Counted from the stretch's first letter, positions 1 to 8,340 are shown. The stretch is DNA of 64,000 bases from Paenibacillus sp. FSL R7-0204 (GCF_038002225.1 NZ_JBBOCA010000001.1:2232001-2296000); one strand, 5' to 3'. Made by a program: numbers and translations. Notes: generated by a model from the sequence alone, not told the origin.

Positions 1-2
1 TT

Positions 3-260
3 GGAGGCCCGGAGGAATTTGGGCCAGAAGGGTTCGTCATTGCTGTTGCATTGTGGCGGAAATCCAGCAAATTAGGCTGGCCACAAACCTTTCAAATGAC
101 CAACACAGAGCTTCAAGTACAAACTGGAATTGCAACCCGCAAGACCTTGAATGTCTATCGTTCCAAGCTGGTAAAAGCCGGAATCATTGCATATGAACCA
201 CCTCCCCGGGGGTCTTCAAGAGGAACTTTGCAGGTAGAATTAAAAGTGGACACCCGTTAA
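3..260 (+). pseudogene. Truncated DnaD-like / phage replisome organizer N-terminal fragment
   Basis: The frame is open from the first base of the window, so the 5' end is missing. The readable part (VIAVALWRKSSKLGW, then MTNTELQVQTGIATRKTL) looks like the winged-helix N-terminal part of DnaD/replisome-organizer proteins, which have a GIxSRxTLxxYRxxLVxKGLI pattern. The last residues (KVDTR) are encoded by the left end of the IS3 element, so the gene is cut by that insertion and its C-terminal half is not seen on the other side. The family call is inferred from pattern memory only. Confidence 0.5.
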
Positions 261-298
261 GAAAGCACGAATAATGAACTTAACGAGGAGGTGTTCCC

Positions 299-616
299 AT
301 GGGTGAACAACGGCAACGATACAATGAAACTTTTAAAAGAGAAACGGTGAAGTACATTCAGGAACAGACAAAGTCGGTGGTGGAGATTGGGGAGGAGCTG
401 GGGATCTCCCCTGGCGTGCTGCACAACTGGCTGGCGAAGTATCGGGAGTTCAGCAACGAACCTTTAAACAGTGCGGAAAAGGTTCGCGAACTGGAGCAGC
501 GATTGGCAGAACAGGAAAAGGAATTACGGGCAAGAGCGCAGCGCATTGCAGACGTCAAAGAGGAGCTGGCCATCGTAAAAAAAGCGGTGCACATCTTCAG
601 CAAACCAAAGAACTGA
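299..616 (+). CDS. IS3-family transposase OrfA (helix-turn-helix)
   Basis: A 105-residue protein with the IS3 OrfA layout: an HTH_Tnp_1 type helix-turn-helix near residues 8-50 (RYNETFKRETVKYI, then GISPGVLHNWLAKY) and a leucine-zipper-like coiled coil at about 60-95. Start ATG 299 is preceded by GAGGAGGTG. An A7G heptamer-like run (A AAA AAA G) lies at 577-584, just before the C-terminal tail. In this family such a run makes ribosomes slip -1 to produce the OrfAB transposase, while unshifted OrfA acts as a repressor. Confidence 0.9.
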   Translation: MGEQRQRYNETFKRETVKYIQEQTKSVVEIGEELGISPGVLHNWLAKYREFSNEPLNSAEKVRELEQRLAEQEKELRARAQRIADVKEELAIVKKAVHIFSKPKN

Positions 617-654
617 GATTTCAGTTCATCGAAACTCATCGCTCCGAGTTTCGA

Positions 655-1488
655 GTGGAGAAGATGTGCAGCATGCTCAAGGTTTCCCGGAGCGGGTTTT
701 ACAAGTGGCGGGAGAAGAAAACCAGCCCCCAAGCGGAGCGTAAGGCAAAGGTACTCCAGCGAATCACCTATCATTTTAAGGACAATCAGAGACGTTACGG
801 TAGTCCCAAAATCGCCAAGCTCCTCCAGAAAGAAGGCTACACGGTTAGCGAACGGACGGTGGGGAAATATATGCAGGAACTGGGTTTACGCTCCTGTGTC
901 GCCAAGCGTTTTCGCGTAAAGACGACCGATTCTAATCACGATTTGCCCATTGCCCCGAACCTGCTGAACCAAGAGTTTAAGACGGACGAACCTAACCAAG
1001 TCTGGGTCACGGATATCACATACATTCCCTGCCGGGAAGGCCGGTTGTATCTGGCCAGTGTACTGGACCTCTGTACGAGAGAAATTGTGGGTTTTAGGTT
1101 AGGCGACCGAATGACAACCGACCTGGTGCTAGGCGCACTGGAGGACGCCTACACGGCTAAACGGCCCAAGAAGGGGCTCCTGCATCACTCGGATCGGGGA
1201 TCGCAGTATGCCTCTGCAGAGTACCGCAAGCGTCTGAAGAAATACCACATGAAAGCCAGCATGAGCCGCAAAGGGAATTGCTATGACAATGCCTGCATCG
1301 AATCCTTTCATAGCCTCCTAAAGAAAGAGTTTATTTATTGCACCAAGTTCAAAACCAAGGAGCAGGCGAAGCACGAGATCTTCCAGTACATTGAATTTTT
1401 TTATAACCGCAAGCGAATCCACAGTGCGCTGGGTTATGTTTCGCCTGTCCAGTTTGCTGCGCAATTTAAAAAGAGAAAACACGCATAA
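655..1488 (+). CDS. IS3-family transposase OrfB (DDE integrase)
   Basis: The catalytic part of the transposase. The first possible independent start is GTG 655, but the frame is open back to the slippery run at about 580, so the working product is probably the OrfAB fusion. HTH_21-type region at about residues 35-85. Rve core: first Asp in VWVTDITYIP, second in HHSDRGSQYAS, Glu in ESFHSLLKKE, a complete DDE triad. Ends with the YNRKRIHSALGY motif common in this family. No frameshift or stop is seen, so it may be active. Confidence 0.92.
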   Translation: MEKMCSMLKVSRSGFYKWREKKTSPQAERKAKVLQRITYHFKDNQRRYGSPKIAKLLQKEGYTVSERTVGKYMQELGLRSCVAKRFRVKTTDSNHDLPIAPNLLNQEFKTDEPNQVWVTDITYIPCREGRLYLASVLDLCTREIVGFRLGDRMTTDLVLGALEDAYTAKRPKKGLLHHSDRGSQYASAEYRKRLKKYHMKASMSRKGNCYDNACIESFHSLLKKEFIYCTKFKTKEQAKHEIFQYIEFFYNRKRIHSALGYVSPVQFAAQFKKRKHA

Positions 1489-1508
1489 TTCACTTTTTTT
1501 GTGTCCAC

Positions 1509-2109
1509 TTTCTTGACGGAGGTCCAATATCAAAACGGTCACTTTTATATACTCGGATCGCAGAACCAAACTATCTATCGATATACGAATGTTTCAGGTT
1601 GGTTGATTGAAGACTACCGCAAAACCATAACTTCACTAGGGTCTTCGTATGTCAGGTCCATAAAGGTAATCGATGGATATATGTATTTTATGCGTAACGA
1701 TGGGGTTGTTGTAGTTGCTGACTACTTAAGCGGTAACTATGAAACCATAACATCATACTCACTTCCAGCGGATTTTGTGGAAATTGTGGATATTGAGAAA
1801 TTCAATGGTGAGTTTTACGTGTCGGCTATGGGGATTCCTGAGACAACGGGTATTCCATCAAAGGTAGTGCGTGGGAGTAGTCTTTCCGTCATTTCGTCTG
1901 GACTAGGCATTGACATGTATTCGAGTTTAGGGATGTTGGGTAAGCCTTATTTTTTCGAGATCATGGACTCTTTGTTGATACTTGGCGAAGTGGGAATAGA
2001 CTATAACTCCTTAGTTACAATTTCTTCAGCACATACACCTGCCATTATTCATAGAACGATAGGGGTACATGAAGGATCGTACAAACGAAGCGCTATGTAT
2101 CCAAAATAG
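1509..2109 (+). pseudogene. Beta-propeller-like protein, N-terminus removed by the IS
   Basis: About 200 residues that align along their whole length with the C-terminal two thirds of the next gene, for example SSYVRSIKVIDGYMYF against DSYVRSIKIIGNNMYF and VEIVDIEKFNGEFYVSAMG against VEMVDVELFNGNYFVSAMG. Both end in R-(S/R)-AMYP plus one residue. No signal peptide or ribosome site is left; the frame runs directly out of the right end of the IS. I read it as the remains of a tandem paralogue. The repeated blade-like units suggest a propeller; no function can be assigned. Confidence 0.75.
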
Positions 2110-2157
2110 CAAACAACTGCTATAATGGACACAAAAAAATGGTAAAGGAATGAAGTT

Positions 2158-3153
2158 GTGTATCCAAAAAAAACCATTGCTGTAGGGGTCATATTGGTGT
2201 TTTTAATTATAGGATTGGTTGCTGCTTGTGTGTTGCCAGTGAACTCACTAAAAGTTTCTTCTAAGGGATTTGAAAAATCATACAATTACCCCTATTCACG
2301 ACTATTTGTTCCAACGCAAATAAAAAAAATAAACAATTATTACTTTATAGTGGACAGTAACCATCACAGGATAATTTTCAGCGATAACCTGGACTCGAGT
2401 ATAGAGGACTGGACTCCGATTGATTACGAATTTGCGGGACCGCATTCGATTTCAAGTAATGGAGAAATTTACGTAGTGGATAACACTGGGCGAAATGAAG
2501 TTTTAGTTTTTGACTCGAAATTCAAAAAAATTCAGACTATTTCAAATGTAGGCTTAAGACCACATAAGGTCCTATTTGACCGCGGGAAGTTCTATGTTCT
2601 TTCTTCACAAACGCAAGAAATTTATTGTTATTCTACTAAAAAGGATATGCTTGTTGAAGAATACCATCGAAAACTTCCCTTTTTAGAAGATTCATATGTT
2701 AGATCAATTAAAATCATAGGGAATAACATGTATTTTATTGCAAACAATAACACTGTTTTTATTACCAACTACTTAAGTACAAATTATGAGGTGATAAATA
2801 AGTACAAAATGCCTAGTGAATTTGTTGAAATGGTTGATGTTGAATTATTTAATGGGAATTACTTTGTATCTGCCATGGGAACACCGGAAAGCGGAATACG
2901 GTCGCAATTAGTAAAGGGTTCTAGCTTGCGAAATATTGAAAATGGAATTTACACTGATGTTTATACAGAATCAAATATGGTCGGTAAACCTTATCTTTTT
3001 GAAGAAATAGATAATAAATTGTTTTTTACCGAAATAGGAGAAGTCTCAAACGGAGTACTTTCGGTGGATAAAAACAATATGTATTCTGTTCATTACAGAT
3101 TTAATAATATACTTCCTGAATCTTGGGAAAGACGTGCGATGTATCCACTATAA
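2158..3153 (+). CDS. Predicted lipoprotein, beta-propeller-like, unknown function
   Basis: 331 residues starting at GTG 2158 behind AAGGAATGAAG. The N-terminus is a lipoprotein signal (hydrophobic VILVFLIIGLVAAC, lipobox VAAC with Cys 24), so the product should be anchored on the outer face of the membrane. The body shows repeated YxxD/N and FxxxFYV units of about 40-45 residues (FIVDSNHHRIIFSDN, IYVVDNTGRNEVLVFD, FYVLSSQTQEIYCY) reminiscent of NHL/propeller blades. It sits in tandem with a broken paralogue upstream and a third secreted propeller-like gene downstream. Substrate unknown. Confidence 0.7.
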   Translation: MYPKKTIAVGVILVFLIIGLVAACVLPVNSLKVSSKGFEKSYNYPYSRLFVPTQIKKINNYYFIVDSNHHRIIFSDNLDSSIEDWTPIDYEFAGPHSISSNGEIYVVDNTGRNEVLVFDSKFKKIQTISNVGLRPHKVLFDRGKFYVLSSQTQEIYCYSTKKDMLVEEYHRKLPFLEDSYVRSIKIIGNNMYFIANNNTVFITNYLSTNYEVINKYKMPSEFVEMVDVELFNGNYFVSAMGTPESGIRSQLVKGSSLRNIENGIYTDVYTESNMVGKPYLFEEIDNKLFFTEIGEVSNGVLSVDKNNMYSVHYRFNNILPESWERRAMYPL

Positions 3154-3249
3154 TCTGTGAGTTGAAATATCCTTATAGACAATATGGGAAAAAATGCATA
3201 TTATATTCCATGTGTACAACAGTTATTCCTTACACATGGGAGGTATTAA

Positions 3250-4077
3250 GTGAAAAAGCTAATTACTACTTTTAGTCTTATCGCAGGGATTACCGCAGTT
3301 CTATTTTTTTTTCCTCAACTCTATCAAGGTCCACAGAAAGATGGGGTGAATATAATAACAATGAAAAAAGACTTTAGGGCTTGGCAAGGTGTTGGGTCTG
3401 ACGGTAAAGTGGTCTACGTCACATCAGATCGGGACGAAAATTTTTTATTATCGAACACAATTTCTGAATATAAGATTAATGGTGACTTCATCACCGAGAA
3501 GACAGAGGCTTATACTGGTAAAGATCCGAGTAATCGTTTTATGTCTTTCGGTGACAATTATGTTCTAGGCGATTTTCTTTACGCAACGGTATACAACTTT
3601 AATTCATCTCCGCCTGAAAAGGAAAGGGTTAGTCGAATTGTAAAGTACAGTCTTCCAGATTTAAAACAGGTCAAAGAATATGAAATAGGAGATGGCACAG
3701 CAGAGTCAGTCACCTTATACAAGGATTGTTTTTGGGTGGTTTATCATGACAAGAATGAGATCAGGAAATTTGATGCTAATTTTAAATTGATGGGAAGCTA
3801 CCCGTTATCAGGAACATTTGGAGGAGAAGGCGGGTATCAAGGGATATTTTTTGAGGGAGATACCCTATACGGCAATTTACACGGATCAAATGAAAAAGGT
3901 CAAAAATACGCACAGGGTTTGGACAGTTACAAATTTGATGGGGAAAAATTCAAACTTATAGAAAGGATAAAACCGCCGACGTACGGAGCAGGGCAAGGCA
4001 TTGAAAAGGTTGGAGATACTTATTTCTGGGCAGATCGGCCAGACAACACAATCGTAATGACAAAATCATTAAAATAA
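3250..4077 (+). CDS. Exported propeller-like protein, unknown function
   Basis: 275 residues, start GTG 3250 with GGGAGGT upstream. Residues 1-25 form an uncleaved-looking or cleaved signal segment (LITTFSLIAGITAVLFFFP) without a lipobox Cys. The rest is rich in short beta motifs with aromatic and Asp residues (VVYVTSDRDEN, FWVVYHDKNEIRKFD, DTLYGNLHGSNEKG, DTYFWADRPDNT), compatible with a propeller fold like its upstream neighbour. It is followed by two terminators, so the cluster ends here. No enzyme motif recognised. Confidence 0.65.
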   Translation: MKKLITTFSLIAGITAVLFFFPQLYQGPQKDGVNIITMKKDFRAWQGVGSDGKVVYVTSDRDENFLLSNTISEYKINGDFITEKTEAYTGKDPSNRFMSFGDNYVLGDFLYATVYNFNSSPPEKERVSRIVKYSLPDLKQVKEYEIGDGTAESVTLYKDCFWVVYHDKNEIRKFDANFKLMGSYPLSGTFGGEGGYQGIFFEGDTLYGNLHGSNEKGQKYAQGLDSYKFDGEKFKLIERIKPPTYGAGQGIEKVGDTYFWADRPDNTIVMTKSLK

Positions 4078-4097
4078 AACATTTTTGAATTACACTA

Positions 4098-4124
4098 AAA
4101 CGCCAATAAAGGGCGTTTTTTCTT
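4098..4124 (+). terminator. Rho-independent terminator after the propeller genes
   Basis: Stem AAACGCC / GGCGTTT with a 7-base loop followed by a T run. It lies 20 bases after the stop codon of the 3250-4077 gene. Confidence 0.85.
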
Positions 4125-4150
4125 TGCTCTAGTTTACATGACCAAAATTC

Positions 4151-4179
4151 AGGCGCGTCCTCCAGGGCGGGCCTTTTTA
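4151..4179 (+). terminator. Second hairpin terminator ahead of the phage lysis genes
   Basis: Stem AGGCGCGTCC / GGGCGGGCCT around a TCCA loop with one mismatch and a wobble, followed by TTTTT. It separates the propeller genes from the lysis cassette. Confidence 0.6.
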
Positions 4180-4209
4180 AATACATCAAAGATAGAGGGG
4201 AGCGGGGGA

Positions 4210-4455
4210 ATGGACAGTAACAATGTGACAAATCTTGAAAAGCTGCTGCCGCTCGCAGACAAATACGGCCTTGCTTATATCGTATCGCTGGTGCTGGTGT
4301 TTATCGTTTTTGGATTTATCAGGGATATCCGGCGTGGTAAGTGGGTGCCCCGGGAACTGCTGGACCGCGCTGAGGAGGACAGAGACCGGCTGCAGGCGAT
4401 CCTGGATAAAGAGCGGTCCGACTTCATGGCACCTACACTCCAAGTGCTGCAGTGA
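4210..4455 (+). CDS. Small phage-type membrane protein (holin-like)
   Basis: 81 residues, ATG 4210 with GAGGGGAGCGGGGG upstream. One strong transmembrane segment at about residues 20-39 (GLAYIVSLVLVFIVFGFI), then a basic stretch (RDIRRGKW) and a charged helix (ELLDRAEEDRDRLQAILDKE). This layout is typical of UviB/BhlA-like proteins encoded just before phage endolysins. It opens the lysis cassette that runs to 6067. The exact family is uncertain. Confidence 0.6.
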   Translation: MDSNNVTNLEKLLPLADKYGLAYIVSLVLVFIVFGFIRDIRRGKWVPRELLDRAEEDRDRLQAILDKERSDFMAPTLQVLQ

Positions 4456-4514
4456 TTGAAAATAGATCATGCCGCAAGCAATAGCGGCAGTGATGAGGAC
4501 AGGGGAGGATAACC

Positions 4515-4712
4515 GTGTTTAGTCGATGGATCAAACGCTTATCGCCTCAGCATAAAGAGAGAGAGCAGGAGCTGACGCGGGCATCCCGCAGGGTTACGGT
4601 CTCTATTGGCCGATACAAAAATGCGTCAAAAGAAATTCAAGAGGAAATCCGGAATAATGGTTTTGCCGAATTCTTAATTTACGATCGGGGTGTTAATCAT
4701 GGGGGGCATTGA
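4515..4712 (+). CDS. Small basic phage-type protein, unknown
   Basis: 65 residues, GTG 4515 with GGGGAGGAT upstream. Highly charged and soluble, no motif recognised. Its last 14 bases overlap the start of the next gene, which suggests translational coupling inside the lysis cassette. Confidence 0.6.
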   Translation: MFSRWIKRLSPQHKEREQELTRASRRVTVSIGRYKNASKEIQEEIRNNGFAEFLIYDRGVNHGGH

Positions 4713-5850
4713 TATCTTGTTGCTGGTAGCTTATTCAATTTCTATGATCTGCGCGGTAATGCTGTTTATCGCGTTATCTATGTATTTCCACAAGCGATTC
4801 AAGCGCCAGACGGTGAGCCTGTTCATGCTGGGCGTGTTCTTCTTTCTGAGCGCCTACACCTTCAAAATGGCCGTAGCGTTCTGGATTCGCTTCACTTCAG
4901 CGTCAGGCGGCGCGGCGCTTTACGCAACGCTTAAATCAACCGCATGGGCTGTGGCGCAGATCGGCACCACTCTGGGGCTGGTGGTGCTGACATATCTTAT
5001 GTACACCAAAGGACAGGACATCTTTATGTCGCTGCCACGGAAGGGGAAAAACGCGATGCTGACGCTTGATCAGGTAAAGCTCAAATCAATGCCGCGCATG
5101 TCCGGCCTGCACCCGGTCCTGGAAGCTGGAACGGTGGCGCTGATTGAGCGCTGCTATGCCCGGGGCGTGCCCATCATCGTTACGCAGGGCCTGCGGACCA
5201 TTGCAGAGCAGGATGCGCTATATGCCCAGGGCCGAACCCGGCCAGGCAGAATCGTCACCAATGCCCGAGGCGGTCATAGCTATCACAATTACGGGCTGGC
5301 GATTGACTTTGCTCTGCTGCTGCCGAACGGCTCCAGCGTTTCCTGGGATATGACAAGGGACGGGGACCAGGACGGCGTAGCTGATTGGCAGGAGGTCATT
5401 CAAGAGGCGAAAGCCCTGGGATTCGAGTCAGGCGGAGACTGGACCTCATTCAAGGATTACCCGCATTTGCAAATGACCTTTGGCCTACGGCTTGCGGATC
5501 TGCTGGCAGGCCGTCAGCCAACAGGCGTACAGATGGATGCTGCATATGCCAGGATAGATAAATTACAAGGGGAGGCGGAACAGCCCATGACAGCACAGGA
5601 AAAGAAAGACTTTGAAGCTATGCAATTGCTCATTAAGGCTCAGGCGGAAGCGGCACTTAATCTGTCCAATCGGGTTACCGGGTTGGAGAAGGCTGCCAAG
5701 CTGCCGGAAATACCAAAGTGGGCGCTACCTGCTTGTGAGGCGGCCAAGGCAGCAGGGCTGCTGGATACAACCGCAAACGGGAGCTATGACTTCTACCGGA
5801 TGGTGACTATCCTTAACAGGGCCGGAGTATTCAAGAAAGGGGCAAAGTAG
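4699..5850 (+). CDS. Membrane protein fused to M15 L-Ala-D-Glu-type endolysin
   Basis: 383 residues from ATG 4699 (GGGGTG upstream). Residues 1-100 carry three hydrophobic helices (LLLVAYSISMICAVMLFIAL, LFMLGVFFFLSAYTF, TTLGLVVLTYLMY). Residues 120-260 are an M15C peptidase of the CwlK/Ply500 type: zinc ligand motifs SYHNYGLAIDF (His, Asp) and PHLQM (His). The usual GFEWGGDW is GFESGGDW here. The C-terminus (IPKWALPACEAAKAAGLL, then YDFYRMVTILNRAGVF) is an SLH-like tail common in phage lysins. GGAAGGGG lies 9 bases before an in-frame ATG at 5056 (residue 120), exactly where the paralogue at 31480 starts (MLTLDQV against MLTLEQV), so a soluble enzyme may also be made. Confidence 0.85.
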   Translation: MGGIDILLLVAYSISMICAVMLFIALSMYFHKRFKRQTVSLFMLGVFFFLSAYTFKMAVAFWIRFTSASGGAALYATLKSTAWAVAQIGTTLGLVVLTYLMYTKGQDIFMSLPRKGKNAMLTLDQVKLKSMPRMSGLHPVLEAGTVALIERCYARGVPIIVTQGLRTIAEQDALYAQGRTRPGRIVTNARGGHSYHNYGLAIDFALLLPNGSSVSWDMTRDGDQDGVADWQEVIQEAKALGFESGGDWTSFKDYPHLQMTFGLRLADLLAGRQPTGVQMDAAYARIDKLQGEAEQPMTAQEKKDFEAMQLLIKAQAEAALNLSNRVTGLEKAAKLPEIPKWALPACEAAKAAGLLDTTANGSYDFYRMVTILNRAGVFKKGAK

Positions 5851-5851
5851 T

Positions 5852-6067
5852 ATGAAGAGCAAATGGCGGAACTATGGCATGTGGGTATCTTTGACAGCAG
5901 CCGTGCTGTTAGGCGTTCAGGCGGTCGGCACGATCTTCGGACTACATCTGGCCCCGGAGAAATATGAAGAGGTTACAGCGGCCGTCAATGCGGTCCTCGG
6001 GGTGCTGGTGGTCCTGGGGATCGTAAGTAATCCGGAAGCGGGTAAGGGCTATACGGATAAAGAGTAA
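5852..6067 (+). CDS. Phage holin, phi LC3 family
   Basis: 71 residues directly after the endolysin (1-base gap). Two hydrophobic segments (MWVSLTAAVLLGVQAVGTIF and TAAVNAVLGVLVVLGIV) and the ending VSNPEAGKGYTDKE match the usual phi LC3 holin layout (two helices, then a D/NPTTKGLSDS-like tail). Holins open the membrane for release of the endolysin. It closes the lysis cassette. No phage structural genes are seen nearby, so this is a prophage remnant or a domesticated cassette. Confidence 0.85.
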   Translation: MKSKWRNYGMWVSLTAAVLLGVQAVGTIFGLHLAPEKYEEVTAAVNAVLGVLVVLGIVSNPEAGKGYTDKE

Positions 6068-6143
6068 ATCCCCGAGCGGTTTATATTAGGATTATTTTAG
6101 TAAGAATATGGAAATCAAAGAGGGTAAAGAATGAATACATGAA

Positions 6144-6182
6144 AATTCCCCTCACTGTTTAAAGTGAACAGTGAGGGGAATT
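6144..6182. terminator. Bidirectional terminator
   Basis: A perfect 16-bp inverted repeat, AATTCCCCTCACTGTT with its complement, around a 7-base loop. A-rich and T-rich flanks on both sides let it end the holin operon (plus strand) and the converging secreted-protein gene (minus strand, stop at 6195). Confidence 0.9.
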
Positions 6183-6194
6183 CTTTAATTGGTA

Positions 6195-6899
6195 TTAACC
6201 ACCAAAGTTAACGTTGTAGCCTACGGCACCAGTGGCATATCTCCAAATATTTGAAGTTCCAATTGTGAAGCCGAAATAACCAATAGAAACTCCATATTCA
6301 GTTGAAGTGGTTGTTGCGAAAACTGCACTACCTGTGGTAATGACTTGGTTTGTTGGATATGATCCGGTAGATCCAGTAGGAGAGGTTTGTGCGAAATTAG
6401 TTTCGATATTGAAATTACCGCCTCCAGCCATCGCCTCCCAATAAGTACCTACTACAGAATTAATTTGGCCAAAAGAGCCATCTTGCCAGCAATTGTATAC
6501 TGTATAAAGATTTGCTCCTGCAAAGTGTTTGTTATTGTATCCACGGTCAGTAAAAAGTCTATAGACTGTTCTAGTTGTATATGTACCGGACGCTAGCATA
6601 GATACCTTATTCAACGAAGGTTCTACAATTTCACCGTAAGTCGAAACAATTCTAGCGGATGCCTTTTCCACAACTTGAACCTCAACAGTGTTACCATCAT
6701 CGTTTCTTACGAAGTCATATAAAGCTGGATCGTAAGGTGTTTCCACTGTGAGTGCATCTAACTTTAGGGATGATTGCACTGGTTCAACATCGCCTGTTGA
6801 ATTCTGAACGGGAACACTTGCAGCAGAAGCGCCTACCACAGTGCTCATAAACAGTGCAGTGGCGAGACTTAGTGAAAATAATAACTTGATTTTGCGCAT
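6195..6899 (-). CDS. Secreted protein of unknown function
   Basis: 234 residues from ATG 6899, chosen because GGAGG lies 9 bases upstream; an upstream in-frame start at 6953 has no such site. A typical Sec signal peptide (KLLFSLSLATALFMSTVVGASA) is followed by an acidic propeptide-like part and a Gly/Thr/Asn-rich C-terminal domain from about residue 100 (TTRTVYRLFTDRGYNNKHF, SVGYF-type beta strands, ending GYNVNFGG). No catalytic motif recognised. It resembles in style the secreted proteins at 57212 and 60363, but I cannot show homology. Confidence 0.7.
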   Translation of the reverse strand: MRKIKLLFSLSLATALFMSTVVGASAASVPVQNSTGDVEPVQSSLKLDALTVETPYDPALYDFVRNDDGNTVEVQVVEKASARIVSTYGEIVEPSLNKVSMLASGTYTTRTVYRLFTDRGYNNKHFAGANLYTVYNCWQDGSFGQINSVVGTYWEAMAGGGNFNIETNFAQTSPTGSTGSYPTNQVITTGSAVFATTTSTEYGVSIGYFGFTIGTSNIWRYATGAVGYNVNFGG

Positions 6900-7032
6900 T
6901 TCTTTTTTCCTCCATTTTTTGTAATGTATTATATTGCCAAGTGAATATATCATATAGGAAAAATATTGTAGATAGTTTTTTAATGTGGTATTTTATGATT
7001 GAATAGTATAGAAAAGACAGGAGTGGGTATTG

Positions 7033-7260
7033 GTGGATTCAAATGACATGAACCAAATTAATCAGCATTTAAATAACATTGCTAATCAGATTAGTGGCCT
7101 TACTTCAACAGTTAGTGTAACTAATCGTGAATCAGAAAATAATAGCGATGTAGGAAACGCTCTCGAGACTACTAATCTTCTACTGGGAATACTGATTGTG
7201 GTTATTTTACTAAATACTTTTGTAAAATGGAGAAGTTCATCAAAGAGGAACAGGGAGTAA
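7033..7260 (+). CDS. Small single-pass membrane protein
   Basis: 75 residues. AGGAG at 7019-7023 favours GTG 7033 over the TTG three bases earlier. The N-terminal half is polar (DMNQINQHLNNIANQISGLTS, predicted amphipathic helix), then one transmembrane segment (LLLGILIVVILLNTFV) and a basic end (KWRSSSKRNRE). Probably a type II or tail-anchored peptide. Function unknown. Confidence 0.55.
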   Translation: MDSNDMNQINQHLNNIANQISGLTSTVSVTNRESENNSDVGNALETTNLLLGILIVVILLNTFVKWRSSSKRNRE

Positions 7261-7304
7261 TTTAAAGCGCAAATCATTTTATTTGAATAATGTGGGGAAG
7301 AGAA

Positions 7305-7487
7305 TTAGTATAAGATATCGGCTGGATCGTAGGACCCACGCTCGTGATCGGGGGCTTTCCCTTTTTGCTTCCGTTCCCGGTATTGTTCAAAATGACCTGG
7401 ATCGTAGCCATCTTCATGAGTAGTACACTGGGGTAATGGCTCAAGTTGCCTTAAATTTTGATATTTCGAATTACATTTGACTAACTA
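7305..7487 (-). pseudogene. Gene remnant without start codon
   Basis: A minus-strand frame with coding-like composition (THEDGYDPGHFEQYRERK, then DHERGSYDPADILY, stop at 7305) has no start codon before an upstream stop. The ending looks like a real C-terminus. Family not recognised. The rest of 7261-7550 shows no other gene. Confidence 0.35.
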
Positions 7488-7552
7488 ATCCGTAAGCTTT
7501 TGCTAAAGTCAGAATTACAGTCAATATAGTATCCGTAAAGGTACACTGAATC

Positions 7553-7610
7553 TATGCTGGGTCGCACTCGTAATGCGTGGGCCGGGGGTTCAATTCCCTT
7601 CACCAGCATC
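7553..7610 (+). other. Degenerate tRNA-Thr-like 3' fragment
   Basis: An anticodon-like loop CTCGTAA in a short stem is followed by a T-arm (GGGGGTTCAATTCCCTT) and CACCAGCA, as in the 3' half of tRNA-Thr(CGU). GCTGG at 7556 could pair with CCAGC at 7603, but the D-arm is absent, so this is not a working tRNA. Bases 7553-7580 recur with one mismatch at 10573-10600. Confidence 0.5.
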
Positions 7611-7654
7611 CGTACTAACTCTATAGTGGCAAGGCTTCCCGGTTTTTTTATGGG

Positions 7655-7798
7655 AAAGAGTGAACGTCTACCATTCTTCTTACCTTTAATCGGATAAAGT
7701 GATGTTCTTGCTCCAAAACGTCAGATAAGCTGACCAAGGTGTAGTCATTGATCAGCTTGTCTGCTCGGCTATTATCCGTTAAGGAATCGATTGGAAGG
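7655..7798 (-). other. Short open frame, possible gene remnant
   Basis: A minus-strand frame of about 48 codons has no start codon (IDSLTDNSRADKLINDY, then VLEQEHHFIRLKVRRMV). Composition is protein-like, but nothing is recognised. It lies just downstream of the lipoprotein gene and could be a remnant of a further operon member. Confidence 0.25.
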
Positions 7799-7799
7799 G

Positions 7800-8324
7800 T
7801 TACTCAGTCCGTTTTCCGTACTTTTTCGCCCAGTAGTCAAGCCATTGTGAATAATCCATTCCCTTAATCTCCTTCAGCGTCTTTCCATCTATTGAATACT
7901 CTCCGCCTGCCATGACGAGATTTTTAATTTTACTTACTGGACCGGAAATTCCGCCTATGACCTCACTGTCTACAAGCATCACTATTACAGAAATAGTGTA
8001 ATCATCTGGGCTATACAACTGTTCCAGTGGATGATCCCTTACAGTGAATTGATAAGAGACGATTTCTTTCCCGAAGAAGGCATCAGGCTCTTCCTCCTGA
8101 ACTGCCCAGAGCTGCATATAATCCGGAGTTTCAAGCCTTTCCTGCTCCAAGGTATATTTTGCCGCCTCTCCTTCATGGACAATAATCGTGTAACCAAGAG
8201 CTTGAAGATAATCGGCGGCAATTTGTTCGTCGGTCTTTTCCTCAGCAGAATCTTCCTTGTTGCATCCAACCATTGCTAACAGCACAAGGAATGGAAGAAG
8301 AAATAACAATCTTTTTCGTTTCAT
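7800..8324 (-). CDS. Lipoprotein of unknown function
   Basis: 174 residues from ATG 8324. Signal peptide with lipobox (LLFLLPFLVLLAMVGC, Cys 21), acidic linker (NKEDSAEEKTDEQ), then a small alpha/beta domain (IAADYLQALGYTII, VSYQFTVRDH, YTISVIVMLVDSEVIGGISG). The layout recalls DUF4830-like exported proteins. It is the third gene of a minus-strand run 9705, 9102, 8324 with gaps of 36 and 16 bases, so it is probably co-transcribed with the protease and the anchored protein. Confidence 0.7.
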   Translation of the reverse strand: MKRKRLLFLLPFLVLLAMVGCNKEDSAEEKTDEQIAADYLQALGYTIIVHEGEAAKYTLEQERLETPDYMQLWAVQEEEPDAFFGKEIVSYQFTVRDHPLEQLYSPDDYTISVIVMLVDSEVIGGISGPVSKIKNLVMAGGEYSIDGKTLKEIKGMDYSQWLDYWAKKYGKRTE

Positions 8325-8340
8325 TAATTCCAGCCTGCTC

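Larger units (their letters stand above)
246..1508 (+). mobile_element. IS3-family insertion sequence, apparently complete
   Basis: Terminal inverted repeats begin GTGGACAC at 246 and end GTGTCCAC at 1508; with neighbouring bases the match is AAGTGGACAC on both ends. Inside are overlapping orfA (frame 2) and orfB (frame 1) with a -1 frameshift signal. I see no matching short target duplication next to the repeats. The flanking genes are unrelated, which points to a deletion or recombination involving the element rather than a simple insertion. Confidence 0.85.

Noticed and set aside
7556..7610. Functional tRNA-Thr
   Set aside because: The D-arm is absent and the anticodon stem is only four pairs, so it cannot fold as a tRNA; kept as a fragment only.
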